A DNA stretch of 64,000 bases. Source: Omphiscola glabra (Eukaryota; Mollusca; Gastropoda; Lymnaeidae). The stretch's first letter is position 1. Each line of letters opens with the position of its first letter. Location: NCBI GenBank assembly GCA_964017045.1, contig OZ024802.1, positions 25,546,293-25,610,292 of the forward strand, read 5' to 3'. The position numbers were made by a program, and so were the translations under genes. The notes beneath the pieces were generated by a model that worked only from the letters and a program-made list of their open reading frames with translations, was not told the origin of the DNA and made no database searches. Positions 35,820-46,989 of this stretch are shown here, one piece after another.

Positions 35820-36100
35820 TGGGGGGAGATATTAGGACGTTAATTTACCGTCCCGGCCCCTAGGAGAGTGGACCACGGACGCTTGAAACACAGCGTCTTC
35901 GGTCGACCAGATGTCTCCGGGCGGGGAGGGTCTCCGTCGGCGAACCCGATCGAGCGGTTGCGGGCGGGGACGCTCCACGTCCGGGGAGGTCTCTGACGCC
36001 CTTCCGCACGGCCTGCTGCCGGGGCGGCTGGCAGGTGCGGGTGGGCGCCGGGGAGGGCATTAGGAGCGTAAGCTCGACGGCCCGCTGACGCCATTTCCTA
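35820..36100. other. GC-rich island of unknown origin
   Basis: A sharply GC-rich 280 bp in AT-rich surroundings. The first 100 bp (ctaggagagtggaccacgga, then gcgtcttcggtcgacc) are related to 12,480-12,560. An open frame occurs on the minus strand but GC bias alone could explain it. An rDNA-derived piece is possible; I could not match it. Confidence 0.4.
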
Positions 36101-36239
36101 ATCAGATATTCCCAATAACATGTACCCGCTTTGGTGTAATCTGTGTTGTGATTTTACGGAGAATTTTGATTGTAAATTTTCACAAATGTCATTGTGACAA
36201 AGCGTACGGTCAACTAAACAAGCTGGATACATTATGTTA

Positions 36240-36780
36240 ACAGGGTGGGAGTGAAGGGTATAAGAGAGGGAGTGGCGTTTACGAGTGAGGGAGTAGAGGG
36301 TATGAGTGGAATGGAAGGTAGGTTTGAAAGAGTGGAGGGTAGGGAGTGAGGGAGAGGAGACTTAGTTGTCAGGAAGTGAAGGGTAGGGAGTGAGGGAGGG
36401 GAGACTTAGTTGTCAGGAAGTGAAGGGTAAGGAGTGAGGGAGGGGAGACTTAGTTGTCAGGAAGTGAAGGGTAGGGAGTGAGGGAGGGGAGACTTAGTAG
36501 TCATGGCGTGGATAGTTAGTAGCCAGGGAGTAGAGACTAGAGGTGAGGGAATGGAGGCTAGAGGTGAGGGGTAAGAGTGAATGAGTTGTGAGGTAGGGTT
36601 GAGGGAGTGAAGAGGTAGATATGGCTGAGTGTAGAGGTAAGAGTGAGGGGGTGGAGCGGTACGAGGGGGTGTAGGGGTAGGAGTCAGTGAGTGGAGGTAG
36701 TGTTGGAGTGAGAGAGTGGAGAGGTATGAGTGAGGGAGCGGAGAGTCGGGAGTTGAGGTAGTGTAGGGGTTAAGGGGTGG
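36240..36780. repeat. Purine-rich degenerate array
   Basis: Contains a ~44-bp unit repeated about 3.5 times (36,345-36,500, gagacttagttgtcaggaag), then looser gtagaggtgagg-type units. Confidence 0.85.
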
Positions 36781-37379
36781 AGAATTACAACTGAGGTACT
36801 GGAGGGTAATGGGGAAGAAGCTGAGGGAGGGGTAGTAAGTAGAATGAAAAGAGGAGGGGGGCGGGGCTCGGTTCGGAGGAGACATTTGAGTATAAATGGT
36901 TAAGTTTGTTTATTTTTTTTTTAAATCCATGTTTAATCAAAAGACGGCAACGGACGCATTTGAAGAGCAAAGTATTTGATCGTGACTTGTAACTCCTTTT
37001 AGTGTTCAGGTCATGTGTTCCTTCTTGAAGGAGTCCCCCACGATTATTTTTCCGCGCTGTAAGTTCCGTACGTGCTGTTGGTCCCCTTCACCGTTCCTCC
37101 TTTTGAACTTTGCATTTCAATACCCACAGGGAAACTCACTTATTGTGCCCATCTGCGCCCCTTGACGCCCCCCCACTTTCCTTCAATATGCTCCCCTCCT
37201 CAAATGAGCCCCCCTCCACAAACAGTTCTCCTCGCCGGGACACAAATCTTGCAAAAGGCTCGCTAGTCTTGCTCCATTCAGACCGGCGTTTTTTTTATAT
37301 TTCATGGCCGTGTCCAGGAATATATAATTGGTTTAGGAAGTTGCGAGCCAGTATACCATTGTCTATGCATAGGGGTACC
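36781..37379. other. No gene seen
   Basis: Unique mixed DNA with C-rich patches at about 37,150-37,215. Confidence 0.5.
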
Positions 37380-37400
37380 AGTAGGTGATTTGGTTAGGCA

Positions 37401-37579
37401 TTGTATCCGGAAATTTGATCGAAAGAAATTTCGTCGACGGAAAATTGATCGACGGAAATTTGGTCGAATCTTTTTTTCAGTTCAGACGTTAACATTTTCG
37501 TCAAATTTATCTTTGAACGCACTATACTATATAGTAAAACAAAACGATGCGTTCAAAAAGAAATTTAATTTCCGGTAAC
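37401..37579. mobile_element. Foldback MITE relative, right arm deleted
   Basis: ccggaaatttgatcgaaaga matches the left arm at 57.75 kb, as does the interior (atgcgttcaaaaagaaattt). It ends in ttccggtaac without the right inverted arm. Flanking ggttaggca copies exist but this is inside a tandem repeat, so the duplication is not proven. Confidence 0.65.
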
Positions 37580-37745
37580 CGGTTAGGCATAGGCGTGCCG
37601 GCAGGTGATTGGGTAAGGCAGAGGAGTACCGGTAGGTGATTGGGTAAGGCACAGGCGTACACATAGGTGATTCGGTTAGACAGTGGCGTCCAAAGGAGGT
37701 GATTGGGTTAGGCTCTGGCGTACTAATATGCTATTTTGTTTGGTG
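37580..37745. repeat. Tandem repeat, period ~32
   Basis: taggtgattgggtaaggc units, 4-5 copies. One more lies left of the foldback MITE (37,380-37,400). Confidence 0.8.
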
Positions 37746-37914
37746 GGGGCGTACCAGCTTTGAAATTCGGTTGGGACAAAAATCCCACTTGACTTGGCGC
37801 TACAGTGAACTTCTAGCTGAACTACTTACTTGGAGCTTACAAATGACTTTTGCTTGACTTGAGATGGATGTGCTTTTCAACCACCGAACCTCATTTTCTA
37901 ACATTGTAAGTTTT

Positions 37915-38190
37915 CCTATACTAGAGACATTCCCTTCACTTGAGACCCTCCCTTAACTTGAGACCTTTCCTTACTTTGAGACCTTCCCTTAACTTGAGAC
38001 ATTCCCTTTAACTTGATATATTCCCTTAACTCGGGCCAATCCCTTTACTTGAGACCTTCCCTTAACTTGATATATTCCCTTAACTACGATCATTCCCATA
38101 ACTTGAGACTTTCCATCTACTTGAGACCTTCCTTTCACTTGAGACCTTGCCTTAACTCGAGGCATTCCCTTAACTTGAGAGTTCCCTAAA
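37915..38190. repeat. Degenerate minisatellite, period ~19
   Basis: cccttaacttgagaccttc units. Confidence 0.85.
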
Positions 38191-38493
38191 TCTGGGAACT
38201 TAGATTAAGATAGTTCCATAACGCCAGCCTATCAATCAAGTCAATAACAAAATCATCAGCGTAAACAAAAAACCTTTTTTAAAAAATATGTTGAATGCTC
38301 ATTCACCGCAGCAGTTCTTCTCAGTTACGTTCTTTTGGCTCTGTAGAAATGTTGAGCTTTCAGTTGATCTGGCGAGGTGCCAAAGTTCAACATGATCAAT
38401 AGAGGAGAAGCAGAAAGTCACTCGATTTAGCCGGCCTCTTACACCCCCCCCCCCTTTTTTTTTTGTTGACTCCGATACAATTCAATTAATTAG

Positions 38494-38790
38494 AAGATAG
38501 AGGATCCCTTGAAGATAGAGGATCCCTTGAAGATAGAGGATCCATTGAACATAGAGGATCCATTGAAGATAGAGGATCCCTTGAAGATAGAGGATTCCTT
38601 GAAGATAGAGGATCCCTTCAAGATAGAGGATCCCCTGAAGATAGAGGATCCCTTGAAGATAGAGGATTCCTTGAAGATAGAGGATCCCTTAAAGATAAGA
38701 GGATCCCTTGAAGATAGAGGATCCCTTGAAGATAGAGGATACCCTGAAGATAGAGGATCCCTTGAAGATAGAGGATCCCTTGAAGATAGT
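38494..38790. repeat. Minisatellite, period 18, ~16 copies
   Basis: gatagaggatcccttgaa units, including many BamHI-type ggatcc sites. Confidence 0.95.
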
Positions 38791-39049
38791 GGTGGGAGGG
38801 GTGATGACGGGTGGGCCGTTTCTAAAAAGAATAAAATTCATCGTACAATAAGACTTTTGCAGGACTACTTCCAATAATTTGGGGTGATAAGGGGAGAGAC
38901 TGCAATCAGGTTAGTACAATAGGAAAAATAAAACAAATCTTTTGCTGCCCTCTTGGACACTACTTCTCAGCTAAGTGCTATATTATTTATTTATTTTTAA
39001 CTTTTGATATTTTAAAAAATTCTATTCGTTTTTTTTCCCTGTTTTGTCG

Positions 39050-39077
39050 CTGATGAAGGCTTCCTGCCGACACGTTC
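39050..39077 (+). ncRNA. Hammerhead-like core, candidate C
   Basis: CTGATGA, aGGCttcctGCC, then GACA in place of GAAA, then cgttc. The intact first core and stem with a one-base change in the second suggest a decayed copy of a Penelope-type or retrozyme hammerhead. Confidence 0.35.
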
Positions 39078-39080
39078 ACT

Positions 39081-39599
39081 GTTTTGTTGCGTTCATTTTT
39101 TTCTGGTTTAACCTTACTTTGTTTTACTAACTTCCAATAATTTTGGTCTTAGGCGGATCTATTCAAGTTTCACCCATTACAAAAAATGTTTGTAGACGAT
39201 AGGTCATAGGTCAATACAAAACCAACGGAAACGGCATTCATTTCTTTAGCCTACACTGCAGACATTCTACAGCAAGGGTTGGCAATATACGGCATATAAA
39301 TGACTAAAAAAACTTGTTTTAAATGGTTTAACATTATGAGCAATTGGTGCGCTGAATGACTTTGACGACCCACTTTGGCACGCTAATACCGTACGGTGGC
39401 TGACTCCAGTTCTATAGTGCCAGCACTTTGTTGTGAAGGGGACAAGCCTATCCTCCCCCCCCCCCCCAAAAAGCTACCAATGTCCAGACTGCTGACAGAC
39501 CGTAAATCGTATGGCAGCCAGCACGAGTTTCATCCGTGGGTGTCGTATCAGTGTTATAGATTAGTTTCAGTCATGCACGGCCCTTACCCCGTGTTCCAT
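39081..39599. other. No gene seen
   Basis: Includes a C run at 39,457-39,470. The 117-codon + frame starting 39,396 overlaps the antisense LINE fragment, so I do not call it. Confidence 0.5.
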
Positions 39600-39850
39600 C
39601 CATCGGCCCTGTGGCGCTACAGCACATGTAAGGAGGGCTCCGGCCTGCCTCTCCACATCCTGCCGCTCAGACCTACCCTGAGGCTTTTCTTTTCCATGCC
39701 TGGATTCCCAGCTGCTGTAGATTTTTTTCCACATCATCCATCCATCTAATCCCTGGTCTGCCTTTGAGCCGTTCTCCTGAGGGGTTTTGATGATGCACCC
39801 TTTTCCATCCTGTAATTTGGCATTCTTTCAAAGTTTCCCGCTCAGGACAC
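39600..39850 (-). pseudogene. LINE polyprotein C-terminal fragment, second family
   Basis: On the minus strand about 39,790-39,690 encode ERLKGRPGIRWMDDVEKNL, then QQLGIQAWKRKASG and a stop. The GRP-x-RWMDDV motif is typical of the LINE ORF2 C-terminus, with downstream residues scattered over frames. It differs from the WEDN-type family at 34 kb, so it belongs to a different LINE lineage. Confidence 0.65.
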
Positions 39851-40053
39851 TCAAATATGCCCAGAAGCTATTAGTGTGAACGCAAAAACAAATCAAACAC
39901 ACAGCAATACTATAACTAATATTAGTATACACACACACACAGCAGTACTAAAAATATTAGAAAACACACAGACACACACACTGATGTTTGATGACGCCAG
40001 TTGAGTATTATCTCATGTCCACGTGCTTGTTGGAGGGTACGAAGCGTCTAGGC

Positions 40054-40248
40054 CAGTGATTCTCAACCTTCCTAATGCCGCGACCCTTAATACAGTTCCT
40101 CAAATTGTGGTGACCCCCAAACACAGACTTATTTTCATTGCTACTTTATAACTGTAGCGTATATGTGCTTTCCGATTGTCTTACGCGACCCAGTGAAAGG
40201 GTCATTCGACCCCCAAAGGGGTTGCGACCCACAATTTGAGAACCGCTG
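40054..40248. mobile_element. SPIN-like hAT MITE 8
   Basis: From cagtgattctcaaccttcc to tttgagaaccgctg. Flanks gtctaggc / gtctgggc match 7/8; the left flank has the central TA. Confidence 0.9.
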
Positions 40249-40406
40249 GTCTGGGCCGATCGAAATGACAGCCGCAATATGAGAAACATAAATAAACCAT
40301 AATATGCGAAGAATTTAAGGGGCTGGCATGGCTCAAAGATGTTTTAGCGCTAAGAAAGAAATGTACGGAGTGTGACATATGTCTGCGTGGCTTTTTGGCA
40401 TCCATT

Positions 40407-40933
40407 CAGGGCGGGCCCTACGGTTTCTGGCGCCCCAGGCAAGCTTTACTTTGGCGCCACTTTTGTGCAAAGAAAAATCTGTGGATTAGGTAATGAATTA
40501 TAACTGTATTGTTTTTTTAAAACAAAAAATGAACAATAACATTATTTCCTTAACTTGTATCTGGACAGTATGAACACTTAGCCTACCGATGACATTTTAT
40601 TTTTCTAGCCTTTAGATCAGTAAATCTTTTTATTGGACTTTCAATTTTTTCCCATGGCGCCCACACGCAAATGATGGTTCCTATTTTTGAAAACCGTTGA
40701 TCGCTCCCTCAGCATATGGCGCCCTAAGCATATGGCGCCCTTTGCATATGGCGCCCTTTGCATATGGCGCTCTAAGCATATGGCGCTCTAAGCATATGGC
40801 GCCCTAAGCATATGGCGCCCTTTGCATATGGTGCTCTAAGCATATGGAGCTTTAAGTTGATCGCGCCCTAAGCATATGGTGCTTTAAGTTGATCGCGCCC
40901 TAAGCATCTGGCCGGTACCTTGAGCCGGCCCTG
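40407..40933. mobile_element. CAGGGCCGG MITE with 16-bp internal array (reverse orientation)
   Basis: From cagggcgggccctacg to gagccggccctg. Flanks catccatt / catccagt match 7/8. In reverse complement it matches the 62.5 kb element: tgcgtgtgggcgccatggg, a block ending caataaaaagattta, and one single 27-bp unit at about 40,563-40,588. A different site carries an array of gcatatggcgccc units (40,713-40,915). Confidence 0.85.
40713..40915. repeat. 16-bp array inside a MITE
   Basis: gcatatggcgcccttt and gcatatggcgccctaa units, then gatcgcgccctaagca variants. Confidence 0.9.
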
Positions 40934-41097
40934 CATCCAGTTCTGCTCATTAAAACAAGACAACCGGAAATCAGGGATGTTATCGGATAGGATTGAACGA
41001 TTGAAATCTTTTTGATTGACGTTGTGAGGCTTCTCGTGAGAGGTCGCTCAAACTTTCATAGATCTCCTTTTTGCACTGGCCATTTTACGGGACCGCT

Positions 41098-41975
41098 GTC
41101 TTAAACATTCCATGCTGTCTTAAACATTCCATGCTGTCTTAAACATTCCATGCTGTCTTAAACATTCCATGCTGTCTTAAACATTCCAAGCTGCCTTAAA
41201 CATTCCATGCTGTCTTAAACATTCCATGCTGCCTTAAACATTCCAAGCTGCCTTAAACATTCCAAGCTGCCTTAAACATTCCATGCTGCCTTAAACATTC
41301 CAAGCTGCCTTAAACATTCCATGCTGCCTTAAACATTCCAAGCTGCCTTAAACATTCCAAGCTGCCTTAAACATTCCATGCTGTCTTAAACATTCCATGC
41401 TGCCTTAAACATTCCATGCTGCCTTAAACATTCCAAGCTGCCTTAAACATTCCATGCTGCCTTAAACATTCCAAGCTGCCTTAAACATTCCATGCTGCCT
41501 TAAACATTCCAAGCTGCCTTAAACATTCCATGCTGCCTTAAACATTCCAAGCTGCCTTAAACATTCCATGCTGCCTTAAACATTCCATTCTGTCTTAAAC
41601 ATTCCATGCTGCCTTAAACATTCCATGCTGCCTTAAACATTCCATGCTGCCTTAAACATTCCAAGCTGCCTTAAACATTCCATGCTGCCTTAAACATTCC
41701 ATTCTGTCTTAAACATTCCAAGCTGCCTTAAACATTCCATGCTGCCTTAAAAATTCCATTCTGTATTAAACATTCCATGCTGTCTTAAACATTCCATGCT
41801 GTCTTAAACATTCCATGCTGTCTTAAACATTCCAAGCTGCCTTAAACATTCCATGCTGTCTTAAACATTCCATGCTGTCTTAAACATTCCATGCTGTCTT
41901 AAACATTCCATGCTGTCTTAAACATTCCATGCTGTCTTAAACATTCCAAGCTGCCTTAAACGTTCCATTCTGTAT
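41098..41975. repeat. Minisatellite, period 19, ~46 copies
   Basis: ctgccttaaacattccatg with two common variable positions (ctgcc/ctgtc and ccatg/ccaag). Largest array by copy number; period fixed at 19. Confidence 0.97.
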
Positions 41976-42450
41976 TAACCATGCGATATTGTATGAGATG
42001 TTTTCTGCAGTCATAGAAGGTCCACGTAGCATTATATAGGTGATGTGATATTAGATTTTTTTATGTAGAATGAGATAGGTCATGTATTATATTTGGTAGT
42101 TTCATGGGTTATGTTTAAATGACACGGTCAAGAATCGTCCCAGAGAAGGTGTCTATAAGTTTCTGGACTTGTCATCTTGTTCTTCGCAAGGTCACGCGTT
42201 GTATTTATTTAGGTCGTATTTCTCGTTGATAGATCCTTTTGGCGTGGTGATTGATGCAACGTGAAAGTTTAACAAAAAAATAATTTTTAGCGTATTGCTG
42301 ATTGCACTACAAGCTGGTGTATTGGTGATAACAAAACTATAAGGCGTATTGCTGATAAAGAAAAAGTCAGCGTAGTGCTGATAATACAAATAAAGACGTC
42401 TCAGCGTATATTTAACTTACACCTAAAAAAGTATCTCTTTACTCATAAAA
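41976..42450. other. No gene seen
   Basis: gcgtattgctgataa-like units recur loosely at 42,290-42,385; otherwise unique. Confidence 0.5.
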
Positions 42451-42650
42451 GAGAGGAGGGAGAAGAAGAGGAAGACTGAGAAAAAGATGGGAAGATAACA
42501 TCATAGAGAGTGGACGGGATTAAAACTAAGCGATGCCGTACCAAGTGCAGAGAACAGAGAGGAATGAAGGAGGATAGTTTTCATGTCATCCGTGGCGCCC
42601 CAACGGTCCAAGGACTAAGGGACATGATGATGATGGTGATGAGGAGGAGT
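42451..42650 (+). mobile_element. RTE-like LINE 3' end fragment
   Basis: The sequence matches the copy at 24.6 kb (agaagaagaggaagactgag, then gggaagataacatcatagag) and ends in the common 3' sequence with a (GAT)n tail. The frame is broken. Third 3' fragment of the same family. Confidence 0.8.
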
Positions 42651-43009
42651 TATAATCCATCTCATAACTTGTCCATAAATTGATTCTGCTGTCCGATCCA
42701 CCTGGTGAATTTTCCTCCCGCTGCCTGTGACTAGTTAATTTTATGAATCGTGATGGAAAACACGTTAGCTACACGCTACCCGGTCGCTAGTCGAACCCGG
42801 TCAGCTGCCAGCGGTAGCCAGTACAATCTTATCGGCTATCGCTGCGGCCCTCCACATCATCATCCCCCCTGACAGTTGGTCAACTTACCAACGGAAGCCA
42901 CAGCACCGCCGTCTCGGGAGTATTAAATAATTTCTATTCTAATATCCCCCAGAATTGGCAGCAACACGAGAAACAGCTAAAGGTCATTTGTGGCTGAAGG
43001 GTGGGGCCG

Positions 43010-43085
43010 GGGGAGGGAGGTCCTATGTTCCCGTATCCCATGGGGGGAGGGAGGTCCTATGTTCCCGTATCCCATGGGGGGAGGG
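43010..43085. repeat. Two-copy tandem repeat, ~38 bp
   Basis: gggaggtcctatgttcccgt and cccatgggg twice. Confidence 0.8.
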
Positions 43086-43249
43086 GAGGGGGCATGGCGA
43101 TGGGGAGAGATGATAGTGTTATGGATTGGGAGCATGTTAACAAATGACAAGACGTATCAATATCGGGAGTTGTAGCCGTATTTTGTGTGTTAAACGTCAA
43201 TATCAACACAGCCGTTCTCCGGGCGTTCCCTCTTGGCTAGAAATGCTAA

Positions 43250-43660
43250 GGGCAGAAATGTTACATTTTTTAGTGTAGAAATGTTAACTTTTGAAGTGTA
43301 GAATTGTTAACTTTCAAGTGCAGAAATATTTAACTTTTAAGTGTAGAAATGTTAACCTTGAGTGTAGAAAGTTAAAATGTAGAAATGTCACCTTAGATTT
43401 CCAAATGTTAACTTTAAGTGTAGAAATGTTAACTTTTAAAAGTAGAAATGTTAACTTTAAGAGTAGAAATATTAACTTTTTAAGTGTAGACATTTTGACC
43501 TTAAGTCTTAGGGTGGAATGTTAACGTTTAAGTGTGGCAATTTTAACTGTTAACGTGTAGAATTGTTGACCTTAAGTGTGTCAAAATGTTGAAGTGTAGA
43601 AATTTAATAAATTGTGTATATTGTGTTTAAGTGTATAAATATCCCAGTTGGAAAAATGTT
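43250..43660. repeat. Degenerate minisatellite, ~21 bp
   Basis: agtgtagaaatgttaacttt units. Confidence 0.85.
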
Positions 43661-43773
43661 ATACTGTTGACAATGTTATACTATTGCCAATGTTATAATA
43701 TTGACAAAGCTATATTATTGACAAAGTTATAGTATTGACAATGTTATACTATTGACAATGTTATACTATTGAC
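43661..43773. repeat. Tandem repeat, period 17
   Basis: acaatgttatactattg units. The CAGGGCCGGATTTAC MITE inserted at its right end (ctattgac duplication). Confidence 0.85.
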
Positions 43774-43969
43774 CAGGGCCGGATTTACAGGCAGGCCGAC
43801 TAGGCCGTGACCTAGGGGCCCCGCGAAATAAGGGGCCCCAAAATTGGGAGTAGCATATAAAAAAATATATTTTTGAATTAAAAGAACTTAGCAATATTTT
43901 TTATTTTTCAAAATGGGGCCTCAAATTTTTGTTGGCCTGGGGCCCCCTAAAATTGTAAATCTGGCCCTG
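43774..43969. mobile_element. CAGGGCCGGATTTAC hAT MITE
   Basis: cagggccggatttacaggc and right end tgtaaatctggccctg are inverted repeats. Flanks ctattgac / ctgttgac match 7/8. The first 14 bases nearly match the ends of the hAT element with a transposase remnant at 47 kb. It is inserted in a 17-bp tandem array. Confidence 0.9.
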
Positions 43970-44109
43970 CTGTTGACATGGACTACAGTTTAAAATTTGT
44001 TATTAGCCTTGTTAGACACGTGGCTCCATTGGTCGGGTTCATTCTGTGTTAGAGGGAGCTCATTTTTAAAGGTAACAACATTGAAAGGTTATGTGGTTTT
44101 GAGGAGGGG

Positions 44110-44767
44110 AGGGGGGCTGGGTGGGTGAGCTGGGTGGGTGTGTGGGTGAGCTGGGTGGGTGAGCTGGGTGGGTGAGCTGGGTGGGTGAGCTGGGTGGGTG
44201 AGCTGGGTGGGTGAGCTGGGTGGGTGTGTGGGTGAGCTGGGTGGGTGAGCTGTGTGGGTGAGCTGGGTGGGTGAGCTGGGTGGGTGAGCTGGGTGGGTGT
44301 GTGGGTGAGCTGGGTGGGTGAGCTGGGTGGGTGAGCTGGGTGGGTGAGCTGGGTGGGTGAGCTGGGTGGGTGTGTGGGTGAGCTGGGTGGGTGTGCTGGG
44401 TGGGTGAGCTGGGTGGGTGAGCTGGGTGGGTGAGCTGGGTGGGTGAGCTGGGTGGGTGAGCTGGGTGGGTGAGCTGGGTGGGTGAGCTGGGTGGGTGTGT
44501 GGGTGAGCTGGGTGGGTGAGCTGGGTGGGTGAGCTGGGTGGGCGAGCTGGGTGGGTGTGTGGGTGAGCTGGGTGGGTGAGCTGGGTGGGTGAGCTGGGTG
44601 GGTGTGTGGGTGAGCTGGGTGGGTGAGCTGGGTGGGTGAGCTGGGTGGGTGAGCTGGGTGGGTGAGCTGGGTGGGTGTGTGGGTGAGCTGGGTGGGTGAG
44701 CTGGGTGGGTGAGCTGGGTGGGTGAGCTGGGTGGGTGTGTGGGTGAGCTGGGTGGGTGAGCTGGGAT
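44110..44767. repeat. G-rich minisatellite, 12-bp unit with periodic 20-bp variant
   Basis: gggtgagctggg repeated about 50 times, with a gtgtgggtgagctgggt variant at irregular intervals. One strand is nearly free of C except in agct. The 243-codon frame (minus) is a PTQLTHPAHPPSS by-product. Confidence 0.95.
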
Positions 44768-44867
44768 ATCTTCTGATTCTAGGGCAACACCGAGCACCAG
44801 ATTAAGGGTGGTGCTTTATCAGTGAGATTAACAAGGTCTACATTGGCTACTGGTTATATCAAAGGTG

Positions 44868-45112
44868 AAGCTACTGATATCTTTATAAGATTAATACTGA
44901 TAGATATATTGAATAATCACTGATAGCTTTATGAGATTCATACTGATTGGTATATTGAATAATGTCTGATCGCTTTATAAGATTAACACTGATTGGTATG
45001 TTGAATAACTTCTGATAGCTTTATGAGATTAACACTGATTGGTATGTTGAATAATGTCTGATCGCTTTATAAGATCAACACTGATTGGTATGTTGAATAA
45101 CGACTGATAGCT
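44868..45112. repeat. Tandem repeat, period ~47, 5 copies
   Basis: Units with gattggtatgttgaataa and ctttatgagatta. Confidence 0.85.
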
Positions 45113-45769
45113 CATGCACAAACACTCTTTGTGGCTATCAGATCCACTCACACAATATATACACGCACACTCGTAAACGAACTCATGCATACACTAACAT
45201 ATTCACATTCCCTGACACATACACACATCTTTGAAGCTGTTCCGTCTCCGCCTTTAAAGCAAACTCTTCGCCTCTGTTGACCCAACTCCTCAACAGAGCC
45301 TCCCTCCCTCGGATACTCTCCTAGCAAATTTCGGGGAATGATTTCCAGCCATTTAACTACACATCAATACAGTTTCGAGGCTACGTTCTGTAAGATCGAT
45401 GGCCAGATTATTTTTAAGGAAGAAGCCAAAATAAAAATAAAAAAATGAAGTGGTCAGAATTTAAAAAAAATGCAAAATTTTTAAACAGGATTTTTATTTT
45501 ATTTTACATTTGTAGCTGCTACGGCTTAGCTTTGTCAACGGAGCTGGTTGAATATCGAACAAATGTTTATTAAAAATAATATTTATTGATTGAATTTTCC
45601 CGTTATATGTTGCTGTAAGAAATTGTTTACTCTATTACTTTTTTTTTTTTTTAAGAAATGAATTAAGAAATAGATATCGTGTGGAGCTGACATGTTTATG
45701 TTGACAAACATGTCATTTTTGTATTTTAATGAAATGATGATATAGATCATGTTTTATATATAAATATAT
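45113..45769. other. No gene seen
   Basis: AT-rich DNA with long A and T runs. No frame of interest. Confidence 0.5.
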
Positions 45770-46184
45770 AGAGATATATATATAAAAAGTTATTATTAAG
45801 AAACAAGTTTATTATCATAAACGCAGGGACCGTATTATAGACAAGGAATTATATTTACAATCTGGTTCGGTATCCCAATGGGGTTTGTATCCTAATGGTA
45901 TCCCATTTGGATCGGGATTCCAATAAGAACTGGATCCCATTTGAAAATTATATCCTACATGGAAATGGGATCCGATCGGGGAACGAAAGGTTTTAAAAAA
46001 GTTATTTTAAATATGTTTTTATAGGAGAGAAATTAATTCTTTTTTTTTTTATATATGGGTGTTTTGTGTGTGTGTGTGGTTTTTTTTTTGTGGTACTTGG
46101 CGCTAAATTTCAATGTTGATTACAAGAATGTAGAAGTTGTTTTCCTGAATGAAGTCCCCGTGCAACGCCGGGTGTATTGGCTAG
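45770..46184 (+). mobile_element. Candidate Helitron-like 3' end
   Basis: cccgtgcaacgccggg (46,157-46,172) forms a short hairpin. A 12-base run later CTAG (46,181-46,184) is followed by T, the layout of a Helitron terminus inserted at A/T. AT-rich repeats with gggatcc-type motifs precede it. The 5' end at about 45,770 is a guess. Confidence 0.4.
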
Positions 46185-46424
46185 TTTAAAACAACAACCA
46201 ATGCCATGGCCTTGATTTGTCAGTTTGTGATACTAATCTGGGCTAATGAGTCTAATTTTTAAGAATGTTTGGAGAGTTTCTGAAGAGGTTTCTCAAGAGC
46301 TGCTGTCTGACAAAGTTAGCGTCCGCTGTCTGTCCAGTGTTTAAACCCGGATTCAGTTATCGAAAGTTTTTTTGTTTAAATGCATTTTTGGTTACATTTT
46401 GGCGTTGATATATTGGTGAAGTGC

Positions 46425-46600
46425 CATCAAATTTTGTGTGGGCTACCACATTGTTTGTGTGTTGTCCTATTGCTTGTGTGCTTTCAAATTGTTTGTGTGC
46501 TATGAAATTGTTTGTGTGTTATCAAATTGTTTGTGTGCTATCAAATTGTTTGTATATTATCCTATTGTTTGTGTGTTATCATTTCGTTTGTGTCTCAGCA
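46425..46600. repeat. Minisatellite, period ~19, ~9 copies
   Basis: ttgtttgtgtgctatcaaa units. Confidence 0.85.
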
Positions 46601-46989
46601 TATATTTATATTGTAACACAATACCAAACCATTGTCCACTTATTCATAAAGGACCATTACACAACTGGTTACTCTATTGCTTGTTGGTTTCCATGTCCAT
46701 AATTTTTCTCTTGTAAACAATGAGAAAACTCATTTGCCATCACAGTTTGCTAACATTATGTTCAATCTTAAACTGAGGCCTCGATCTCATATATTTCATA
46801 TGTAAACATTTAAAAAAACAAAAAATCTCTGGCACTTTCAACCAACATTACGAAAATGTCTGCCTGATGATTGAGGAGTCTGAAATTGAAAAGTCTGTTC
46901 TTACAACAGTTGCTGTAGCAGATTTGAAGATAGATTCAACAGTCTTGTCTCTGTGGCGCAGGAAAGATGTGGGGTTGCCTCCTAGCCCC

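Noticed and set aside
39396..39749. 117-codon + strand protein
   Set aside because: It overlaps a minus-strand LINE C-terminal fragment with a recognisable GRPGIRWMDDV motif, so the + frame is an antisense shadow.
42740..42850. Possible tRNA because of a tcgaacccgg motif
   Set aside because: No acceptor, D or anticodon arm could be arranged around it.
44066..44797. 243-codon proline/threonine/histidine-rich frame on the minus strand
   Set aside because: Pure product of the G-rich 12-bp array; no start context, domain or splice support.
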